Positions 21,939 to 29,589 of a stretch of DNA of 36,367 bases are shown here, one piece after another. Made by a program: the position numbers and the translations under genes. Within the stretch, counting starts at the first letter, position 1. Each line of letters opens with the position of its first letter. The stretch comes from Pseudomonadota bacterium. GTDB taxonomy: Bacteria > Pseudomonadota > Gammaproteobacteria > Xanthomonadales > Rhodanobacteraceae. The DNA lies in contig JAEYZH010000051.1 in the NCBI GenBank assembly GCA_023430685.1, positions 1-36,367 on the forward strand, in the 5' to 3' direction. The notes under the pieces were generated by a model. The model had not been told where the DNA came from, ran no database searches, and worked only from the letters and a program-made list of their open reading frames with translations.

Positions 21939-23294
21939 GTGGAGCAGGTGCAGACGATCGAATGCGACGTGCTGGTGGTCGGCGGCGGCCCCGCGGGATC
22001 GACCGCGGCAACCCTGCTCCAGCGCCAGGGCCGGCGCGTGCTGCAGCTCGAGAAGGATCATCACCCGCGCTTCCACATCGGCGAATCGCTGCTGCCGTGC
22101 AACCTGCCGATCTTCGACGCGCTCGGCGTGATGGACAAGGTGCGCGCGCTCGGCGTGCACAAGCTCGGCGCCGATTTCCCGTCCGCCGACGGCCAGTACC
22201 AGACCTTCCACTTCCGGCGCGCGCTCGGCGACTCGCCGCCGCATGCGTTCCAGGTCAAGCGCGAGGACTTCGACCGCATGCTGTTCGAGCATGCGCGCGA
22301 GAACGGCGTCGATGCGCGCGAGGGCGTGCTCGTCGAGCGCGTGGAGCCGGCCGGCATCGGCCGCGTGGTCGCGCACGCGAAGGACGCAGATGGCCGCGCG
22401 CTGGTCGTCCATGCGCGCTACCTCGTCGACGCGAGCGGGCGCGACACGTTGCTCGGCAACGCGCTCAAGCTCAAGCGCAAGAACAAGAGCCACCAAAGCG
22501 CCGCGATCTTCGCGCACTTCCGCGGCGTCGAGCTGCGGCCGGGCGAGGACGCGGGCAACATCAGCATCTACAACTTCGCGCACGGCTGGTGCTGGTTCAT
22601 CCCGCTGCAGGGCGGCATCATGAGCGTCGGTTGCGTGTGCTGGCCCGAGTACCTGAAGACGCGCCGCGGCCGCAACGAGGCGTTCCTGCTCGACACGCTG
22701 AAGACGATGCCCGATGCATGGCGGCGCATGGCCGACGCCGAGATGGTGTCGCCGGTGCGCGTGACCGGAAACTACTCCTACACCTGCGAGCGCATGAGCG
22801 GACCTGGCTGGGTCATGGTCGGCGACGCGTTCGCGTTCGTCGACCCGGTGTTCTCGTCGGGCGTCTACCTCGCGATGCACAGCGGCCAGCGGGCCGCGGC
22901 GCTGGTCGGCGCCGCGCTCGATGAGCCCGCGCGCGAAGCGGCGCTGCAGCGTGCGTTCGAGAAGCGCATCCGACGCGGCGTGCGCGTGTTCTCGTGGTTC
23001 ATCTACCGCTTCAACTCACCGGTGATGCGCCAGCTGTTCGCGAGCCCGCGCAACCTGCTGCGCGTCGAGGACGGGGTGATCTCGATGCTCGCGGGCGACG
23101 TGTTCGACAGCGCGCCGGTGCTGCTGCGCCTGAAGCTGTTCAAGGTCATCTATGCGATCGGTGGCCTCGTGAACCTGCCGCGCTTCCTCGCCGAACTGCG
23201 CAACCGCCGGCGCCAGGCGCGCACGCAGTTCACGGGCGGCAATACGCCGGTGGACACGAGCTGGGAAGCGGGAATCGGGAACCGGGACTCGTAG
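21939..23294 (+). CDS. Flavin-dependent halogenase-like FAD oxidoreductase of the pigment locus
   Basis: A 451-residue enzyme. GTG 21939 is chosen because GGAGG (21930-21934) lies four bases upstream. The FAD-binding motif is GGGPAG (15-20), and the second FAD motif is GDAFAFVDPVFSSGVYLA from residue 295. HIGESLLP (46-53), K75 in HKLGADF, QVKREDFDRML and W217-C-W219-F-I221-P222 are features of flavin-dependent halogenases; WxWxIP normally distinguishes them from monooxygenases. Xanthomonadins are brominated, so a halogenase here makes sense, although plain oxidoreductases of this family also occur. It faces away from the membrane-protein gene. The C-terminal last 15 residues lie in a GGGAAT-type repeat and are probably dispensable. 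Confidence 0.85.
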   Translation: MEQVQTIECDVLVVGGGPAGSTAATLLQRQGRRVLQLEKDHHPRFHIGESLLPCNLPIFDALGVMDKVRALGVHKLGADFPSADGQYQTFHFRRALGDSPPHAFQVKREDFDRMLFEHARENGVDAREGVLVERVEPAGIGRVVAHAKDADGRALVVHARYLVDASGRDTLLGNALKLKRKNKSHQSAAIFAHFRGVELRPGEDAGNISIYNFAHGWCWFIPLQGGIMSVGCVCWPEYLKTRRGRNEAFLLDTLKTMPDAWRRMADAEMVSPVRVTGNYSYTCERMSGPGWVMVGDAFAFVDPVFSSGVYLAMHSGQRAAALVGAALDEPAREAALQRAFEKRIRRGVRVFSWFIYRFNSPVMRQLFASPRNLLRVEDGVISMLAGDVFDSAPVLLRLKLFKVIYAIGGLVNLPRFLAELRNRRRQARTQFTGGNTPVDTSWEAGIGNRDS

Positions 23295-23320
23295 AAGCGC
23301 GGAACACTTCCGTCAGGGAA

Positions 23321-23374
23321 GGGAGCGGGCAATCGGCAGGCGCAGGAAGCTTCTCTTGCCCATTGCCGATTCCC
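23321..23374. terminator. Imperfect stem-loop between convergent halogenase-like and ACP genes
   Basis: An 18-base left arm (23321-23338) and right arm (23357-23374) pair at 14 of 18 positions around an 18-base loop. Flanking copies of GGGAAT and ATTCCC extend the symmetry, and the ACP stop codon lies in the right flank. It probably terminates or insulates the two convergent transcripts; no T-run is present. Confidence 0.45.
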
Positions 23375-23667
23375 TATTCCCGATTCGCTGCCTTGTTCGC
23401 CTCGACGTGCGCCGACAGCGCACGCAGGCTGCCGAAGATCTGCTTGTTGTCGGGGTTGTCCGAGCGCAGCTGGAAGCCGTAGCGCTTGGACACCGCGAGC
23501 GCAAGTTCGAGTGCGTCGATCGAGTCGAGACCGAGGTCGCCGCCGAACAGCGCGCCATCGGGAGCGATGCCCTCGGGCTGCACCCAGTCGATGTTGAGGC
23601 TCTCGACGATGAGTTCGGCGAGTTCGCGTTCGGCTGGCGTTTGTGCGGCGCTGGCGGTCGGGTCCAT
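23374..23667 (-). CDS. Acyl carrier protein of the pigment locus
   Basis: A 97-residue acyl carrier protein with the phosphopantetheine site D48-S49-I within GGDLGLDSIDALELAL and a helical bundle pattern around it (ERELAELIVESLNI; DNKQIFGSLRALSAHVEA). It would carry the aromatic starter or the growing polyene as a thioester. It is divergent from the chorismatase gene, with a 91-base gap holding both promoters. The last codons and stop come from a GGGAAT-type repeat tract. Confidence 0.92.
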   Translation of the reverse strand: MDPTASAAQTPAERELAELIVESLNIDWVQPEGIAPDGALFGGDLGLDSIDALELALAVSKRYGFQLRSDNPDNKQIFGSLRALSAHVEANKAANRE

Positions 23668-23758
23668 GGTTCAGCTTCGGTCGGAGCGGGGCATCCGCCC
23701 AGTGTATCATCCGCGACCGCCCGCCCTGCCCGCGCCACGTCCGTCCCGTACCCGTCCC
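23668..23758. promoter_or_regulatory. Divergent promoter region between ACP gene and xanB2
   Basis: This 91-base gap separates two divergently read pigment genes and should contain start signals for both. TGTATCAT at 23703-23710 is the only AT-rich stretch and could be a -10 region; no consensus -35 is obvious. Confidence 0.4.
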
Positions 23759-24727
23759 ATGTCGATGCCGTTGCCCGAACCCGTCGCCCCCCTGGCGATC
23801 CGCTACGCCCCCGCGTCGGATGCGCTCGCGCAGGACGTGCTCGCCGCGATCGGCTTCGGCGCGCTCGCGCGCGATGCGGATCCGCGCCGGCTGCAGGTCG
23901 GGCTCGAGGCCTGCGCCGGTTCCGAGGGGCGCGTGGAAATCTGGCGCGGTGTCGGGCCGGTGCGATGCGGGCGCGAGGGCGAGCTCGCGTGGAGCACCGA
24001 CGGCGAGCATCTGTTCTTCGCGATCGAGGTCGACGAGGCTGCGCACGAAGGGATCGAGGCTGCCGCCGAGCACGCCTATCGCACGATCTGCGCGTTCGTC
24101 GGCGACTCCGCGACGCCGCACTTCCTGCGGCTCTGGAATTACCTCGACGCGATCAACGTCGGCGACGGCGACGAGGAGCGCTATCGCCAGTTCTGCGCCG
24201 GCCGCGCGCGCGGCATGGACGCGCGCATGCACGCGAGCTACCCGGCCGCGACCGCGATCGGCCGTCGCGACGGACAGCGCGTGCTGCAGGTCTACGGACT
24301 CGCCGCGCGCGTCGGCGGACATGCGATCGAGAACCCGCGCCAGGTCAGCGCCTGGCGCTATCCGCGCCAGTACGGCCCGACCGCGCCGACGTTCGCGCGC
24401 GGCATGCGCAGCGCCGACGCGCAGCTGCTGATCTCGGGCACCGCGGCGGTGGTCGGCCATGCATCGCGCCACGATGACGATCTCGCGGCGCAGGTCGCCG
24501 AGACGCTCGAGAACCTGCGCAGCCTGCTCGCCCAAGCCGGCGCGCGCGAGGCGCTCGGTGCGCGCAGCCTGCTGAAGGCCTACGTGCGTCATCCGGCCGA
24601 TGCCGAAAGCGTCGCGACCGCATTGCGCGCCGCGCTGCCCGCGCTCGGTGATTTGATGGTGCTCGCGGGCGACATCTGCCGCGTTGAATTGCTCGTCGAG
24701 ATCGACGGCGTGCACGCGCTCGACTGA
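23759..24727 (+). CDS. xanB2: XanB2-type chorismatase (3-/4-hydroxybenzoate synthase)
   Basis: A 322-residue protein from ATG 23759 (poor Shine-Dalgarno). The body matches FkbO/Hyg5/XanB2 chorismatases: HFLRLWNYLDAINVGDGDEE-like segment (residues about 120-140), RYRQFCAGRARGMD, ATAIGRRDG, then GGHAIENPRQVSAWRYPRQY and GPTAPTFARGM, ISGTAAVVGHASRHDDD and a C-terminal ICRVELLVEIDG with the acidic residue expected to take part in catalysis. XanB2 splits chorismate into pyruvate and hydroxybenzoates. 3-Hydroxybenzoate starts xanthomonadin synthesis and 4-hydroxybenzoate feeds ubiquinone. The cytosolic enzyme at the edge of this locus is the best evidence that the locus makes a xanthomonadin-like pigment. 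Confidence 0.9.
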   Translation: MSMPLPEPVAPLAIRYAPASDALAQDVLAAIGFGALARDADPRRLQVGLEACAGSEGRVEIWRGVGPVRCGREGELAWSTDGEHLFFAIEVDEAAHEGIEAAAEHAYRTICAFVGDSATPHFLRLWNYLDAINVGDGDEERYRQFCAGRARGMDARMHASYPAATAIGRRDGQRVLQVYGLAARVGGHAIENPRQVSAWRYPRQYGPTAPTFARGMRSADAQLLISGTAAVVGHASRHDDDLAAQVAETLENLRSLLAQAGAREALGARSLLKAYVRHPADAESVATALRAALPALGDLMVLAGDICRVELLVEIDGVHALD

Positions 24728-24745
24728 GCGCGGCGCGGACCCGTC

Positions 24746-25092
24746 GTAGGCTGGACGACCGAAGGTCGGCCGGCGCTTTGCGCAGCGCTCGCGGCAACGG
24801 GCCGGCCGCGCTGCGCGCGTCCAGCCTACACTGCGACGCCTCTCTTCGTAGGCTGGACGACCGAAGGTCGGCCGGCGCTTTGCGCACCGCTCGCGGCAAC
24901 CAGCCGGCCGCGCTCCGCGCGTCCAGCCTACACATGCGACGCCTCTCTTCGTAGGCTGGACGACCGAAGGTCGGCCGGCGCTTTGCGCACCGCTCACGGC
25001 AACCAGCCGGCCGCGCTCCGCGCGTCCAGCCCACACGTGCGACGCCTCTCTTCGTGGGCTGGACGACCGAAGGTCGGCCGGCGCGCTGAGCG
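24746..25092. repeat. Tandem array of GTAG-headed palindromic repeats, family B (three full units plus a partial)
   Basis: Units start at 24746, 24848, 24951 and 25054 (period 102-103 bases). Each begins GTAGGCTGGACGACC, folds a first hairpin (CGACCGAAGGTCG), then a GCCGGC-rich centre, and ends GTCCAGCCTAC or a close variant, the inverse of its start. The full units differ at only a few bases; the fourth is cut off after about 39 bases. The array fills the 442-base gap between xanB2 and adhC, leaving about 75 bases for the adhC promoter. Confidence 0.88.
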
Positions 25093-25169
25093 CGTCGCGA
25101 CTTCCGCCGCGAACCCGGGCAGCGCAGAATGGCGACCCGCGCATCGCCGCACCGAGGAGACGCAAGCCG

Positions 25170-26282
<1,113 letters not shown>

Positions 26283-26358
26283 TGCGATCCATCCCGGATC
26301 GCCTCGTTCGGGACGGCACCCGGGGCCCGCCACGGATTCGGCTTCGCAATGTCCACGC

Positions 26359-26376
26359 GCGGCCATCCATGGCCGC
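26359..26376. repeat. Palindrome between adhC and gfa
   Basis: GCGGCCAT and ATGGCCGC are inverted around CC, making a near-perfect 18-base palindrome 35 bases before the gfa start. It could be a binding site or a small hairpin modulating gfa expression; no T-run follows. Confidence 0.5.
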
Positions 26377-26410
26377 ATTTCACAAGAGCCGAGTTTCCAC
26401 CGGAGGCGTC

Positions 26411-26974
26411 ATGAACCAGCCCATCCATCCCGCGATCGATGCCGGCATCGCGCCGGCCCAGGACGGTTTCGCAGGCGGCGTCCTGCAGTGCCGCTGCGCC
26501 GACCCGGTCGAGGTCCGCATCGGCTCCCAGACCGCGCACAACCATGCCTGCGGTTGCACGAAGTGCTGGAAGCCCGAGGGCGCGCTGTTCTCGCTCGTGG
26601 CCGTGGTCCCGCGCGACCAGGTCGAGGTCACGCGCAACGGCGAGCGCCTCGAGGTCGTCGATCCCGACGCGACGATCCAGCGCCATGCCTGCCGCGACTG
26701 CGGCGTGCACCTGTACGGCCGCATCGAGAAGACGACGCATCCATTCTATGGCCTGGATTTCGTGCACACCGAGCTGTCGCCGCAGGCAGGGTGGTCGGCG
26801 CCGACGTTCGCCGCGTTCGTGTCCTCGATCATCGAGTCGGGATTCGATCCCGCGCGCATGGGGACGGTGCGTGCGCGCCTGCGCGAGCTCGGGCTCGAAC
26901 CCTACGACTGCCTCTCGCCGCCGCTGATGGACGCGATCTCGACCCACGTCGCGAAGGCCGCCGGCAAGTTGTAG
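26411..26974 (+). CDS. gfa: Glutathione-dependent formaldehyde-activating enzyme (Gfa/CENP-V family)
   Basis: A 187-residue protein; ATG 26411 has GGAGG about five bases upstream. The GFA/CENP-V zinc-binding pattern is visible: LQCRCADPVEVRI, then HNHACGCTKCWKPEGALFSL and HACRDCGVHLYGRIEK, followed by YGLDFVHTELS. Members bind glutathione and zinc and were described as speeding formation of S-hydroxymethylglutathione, the substrate of the dehydrogenase encoded just upstream. The stop codon TAG (26972-26974) is within the GTAG head of the repeat that follows. Confidence 0.92.
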   Translation: MNQPIHPAIDAGIAPAQDGFAGGVLQCRCADPVEVRIGSQTAHNHACGCTKCWKPEGALFSLVAVVPRDQVEVTRNGERLEVVDPDATIQRHACRDCGVHLYGRIEKTTHPFYGLDFVHTELSPQAGWSAPTFAAFVSSIIESGFDPARMGTVRARLRELGLEPYDCLSPPLMDAISTHVAKAAGKL

Positions 26975-27177
26975 GAGCCCACCCTGTGGGCGATGCGCGC
27001 AGGAAGCCGTGTGTGCGACGGCGTTCGAATGGGTGCGATCGCGCACAGGGTGCGCGCCTGCGACGCGCGCCAGGTCCGGGCTTTGCGTAGGAGCCCACCC
27101 TGTGGGCGATGCGCGCAGGAAACCGTGTGTGCGACGACGTTCGAATGGGCGCGATCGCGCACAGGGTGCGCTCCTAC
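26971..27177. repeat. Two copies of GTAG-headed palindromic repeat, family C
   Basis: Units run from 26971 to about 27061 and from 27087 to 27177, 116 bases apart and nearly identical. Each starts GTAGGAGCCCACCCTGTGGG (hairpin), has a spacer CGTGTGTGCGACG, and ends with an inverted partner (GCGCACAGGGTGCGC followed by CTCCTAC in unit 2). The array fills most of the 272-base gap between gfa and tex and overlaps the gfa stop codon. Confidence 0.88.
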
Positions 27178-27246
27178 GGCGCGAACGTGCGCTGCTAGAA
27201 TCGTGCGAGGGCCGCCGTTGCGGCCCTTCTCTTTTCGGGACATCGC

Positions 27247-29556
27247 ATGCAGAGCATCGAACAACGCATCGCCGCGGAGATCGCCGCGCAACCGGCGCAG
27301 GTCAGGGCCGCGGTCGAGCTGCTGGACGGCGGCGCGACCGTGCCGTTCATCGCGCGCTATCGCAAGGAAGTCACCGGCGGACTCGACGACGCGCAGTTGC
27401 GCCTGCTCGAGGAACGCCTCGGTTACCTGCGTGAGCTCGAGGACCGTCGCGAGGCGATCCTCGCGAGCATCGGCGAGCAGGGCAAGCTCGACGACGCGCT
27501 GAAAGCGCAGATCCTCGCGGCCGACACCAAGGCGCGGCTCGAAGACCTCTACCTGCCCTACAAGCCCAGGCGCCGCACCAAGGCGCAGATCGCGCGCGAG
27601 GCGGGACTCGAGCCGCTCGCGACCGCCTTGCGCGAGGACCCGACCATCGCGCCCGAGCAGCGCGCGGTTGCGTTCGTCGACGAGGCGAAGGGCGTGCCCG
27701 ACATCAAGGCCGCGCTCGATGGTGCACGACAGATCCTCATCGAGACGATCGCCGAGGACGCCGCGCTGGTCGGCAGCCTGCGCGACTCGATCTGGGAACG
27801 TGGACAGATCCGCGCGAAGCTCGTCGAGGGCAAGGACGCGGAAGGCGCGAAGTTCCGCGACTACTTCGACCATGCCGAGGCGATCGCGAAGATCCCGTCG
27901 CACCGCCTGCTCGCGCTGATGCGCGCGCGCAACGAAGGCGTGCTCGCGCTCGAGCTCGGGCCCACCGCCGATGCGGACCAGGGACACGCCGAAGCCGAAG
28001 GCCGCGTCGCCGCGCACGCGGGCATCGCGGCGCGCGGACGCGCGGCCGATGCGTGGCTGCTCGACACCTGCCGCCTCGCCTGGCGCGTGAAGCTGCATCT
28101 TTCGCTCACGCTCGACCTGTTCGCGCGCGCGCGCGAGCGGGCCGAGGAGGAGGCGATCCGCGTGTTCGGCGACAACCTCAAGGACCTGCTGCTCGCGGCG
28201 CCTGCGGGACCGAAGGCCGTGATGGGGCTCGACCCGGGCATCCGTACCGGCGTCAAGGTCGCGGTCGTCGACGCGACCGGCAAGCTGCTCGCGACGAGCA
28301 CGGTGTTTCCGCACGAGCCGCGCCGGCAGTGGGATGCCTCGCTCGCCGAGCTCGCCGCATTGTGCCTCAGGCACGGCGTCGAACTGATCGCGATCGGCAA
28401 CGGCACCGCCTCGCGCGAGACCGACAAGCTCGCAGCCGAGGTGATCCGCAGGCTCGCCAACCCGCGACTCGCGAAGATCGTCGTGAGCGAGGCAGGCGCG
28501 TCGGTGTACTCGGCCTCGGAGCTCGCCGCGAAGGAGTTTCCGACGCTCGATGTCTCGCTGCGCGGCGCGGTGTCGATCGCGCGGCGCCTGCAGGATCCGC
28601 TCGCCGAGCTCGTGAAGATCGATCCGAAGGCGATCGGCGTCGGCCAGTACCAGCACGACGTGAACCAGGTGCGGCTCGCGCGCGCGCTCGACGCGCGCGT
28701 CGAGGACTGCGTGAATGCGGTCGGCGTCGACGTCAACACCGCCTCGGCGCCACTGCTCGCGCGCGTCGCGGGGCTCTCGTCGACGGTGGCCGAGAACCTC
28801 GTGAAGTACCGCGACGAACACGGTGCATTCGCGACGCGCCAGGCGCTGAAGAAGGTGCCGCGCCTCGGCGACAAGGCGTTCGAGCAGTGCGCGGGCTTCC
28901 TGCGCATCCCGCACGGCGCCGATCCGCTCGACGCGGGCGGCGTGCATCCGGAAAGCTACCCGGTGGTCGAGCGCATCATCAAGGCCTGCGGGCGCGAGGT
29001 GCGCGAGCTGATCGGCGACAGCGCGTTCCTGCGCACGCTCAAGGCCGAGCAGTTCGCCGACGAGCGCTTCGGCCTGCCGACCGTGCGCGACATCCTCAAG
29101 GAACTCGAGAAGCCGGGCCGCGATCCGCGCCCCGAGTTCGTCGCGCCGACGTTCGCCGAGGGCGTCGAGGACGTGAAGGATCTCGTCGTCGGCATGGTGC
29201 TCGAGGGCCGCGTGACGAACGTTGCCGCGTTCGGTGCGTTCGTCGACATCGGCGTGCACCAGGATGGCCTCGTGCACGTCTCGGCGCTGTCGCACCAGTT
29301 CGTGCGCGACCCGCGCGAAGCGGTCAAGGCGGGCGATATCGTCAAGGTCAAGGTGATGGAAGTCGACCTGCAACGCCAGCGCATCGCGCTCAGCATGCGC
29401 CTCGACGACGTGCCCGGCGAAGCGCGCACTGCGCGCGGCGCGCGCGAGGAACGCAGCGCGGGCCCCGCGCGCGGTCGCCCACCGGCGAAACCTGCGGCGC
29501 CCTCCGCAGGCGGCGCGCTCGCCGACGCGTTCGCGCGTGCGCTGAAGCGCCCGTAG
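27247..29556 (+). CDS. tex: Tex, RNA-binding transcription accessory protein
   Basis: A 769-residue protein of standard length. Parts in order: an N-terminal helical domain (SIEQRIAAEI, GATVPFIARYRKEVTGGLDD), a YqgF/RNase H-like domain starting near residue 325 (VMGLDPGIRTGVKVAVVD), helix-hairpin-helix motifs around 490-560 (DVNTASAPLLARVAGLSS, ALKKVPRLGDKAFEQCAGFL), and an S1 RNA-binding domain from about 645 to 715 (GMVLEGRVTNVAAFGAFVDI, GLVHVSAL). It binds nucleic acid and influences transcription and toxin expression in other bacteria. The tail after S1 is low-complexity Arg/Ala/Pro. Its TAG stop (29554-29556) lies in the GTAG head of a family B repeat. Confidence 0.96.
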   Translation: MQSIEQRIAAEIAAQPAQVRAAVELLDGGATVPFIARYRKEVTGGLDDAQLRLLEERLGYLRELEDRREAILASIGEQGKLDDALKAQILAADTKARLEDLYLPYKPRRRTKAQIAREAGLEPLATALREDPTIAPEQRAVAFVDEAKGVPDIKAALDGARQILIETIAEDAALVGSLRDSIWERGQIRAKLVEGKDAEGAKFRDYFDHAEAIAKIPSHRLLALMRARNEGVLALELGPTADADQGHAEAEGRVAAHAGIAARGRAADAWLLDTCRLAWRVKLHLSLTLDLFARARERAEEEAIRVFGDNLKDLLLAAPAGPKAVMGLDPGIRTGVKVAVVDATGKLLATSTVFPHEPRRQWDASLAELAALCLRHGVELIAIGNGTASRETDKLAAEVIRRLANPRLAKIVVSEAGASVYSASELAAKEFPTLDVSLRGAVSIARRLQDPLAELVKIDPKAIGVGQYQHDVNQVRLARALDARVEDCVNAVGVDVNTASAPLLARVAGLSSTVAENLVKYRDEHGAFATRQALKKVPRLGDKAFEQCAGFLRIPHGADPLDAGGVHPESYPVVERIIKACGREVRELIGDSAFLRTLKAEQFADERFGLPTVRDILKELEKPGRDPRPEFVAPTFAEGVEDVKDLVVGMVLEGRVTNVAAFGAFVDIGVHQDGLVHVSALSHQFVRDPREAVKAGDIVKVKVMEVDLQRQRIALSMRLDDVPGEARTARGAREERSAGPARGRPPAKPAAPSAGGALADAFARALKRP

Positions 29557-29587
29557 GCTGGACGACCGCAGGTCGGCCGGCGCTTTT
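29553..29587. repeat. Single half-unit of GTAG-headed repeat family B behind tex
   Basis: GTAGGCTGGACGACCGCAGG and the following TCGGCCGGCGCTTTTCG match the first half of the units in the 24746-25092 array. It contains the tex stop codon and ends just before the ligD stop codon, filling the whole 33-base gap between two convergent genes. Confidence 0.85.
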
Positions 29588-29589
29588 CG

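Noticed and set aside
24746..25092. Possible CRISPR array
   Set aside because: The units are about 103 bases, near-identical throughout and palindromic, with no variable spacers and no cas genes nearby.
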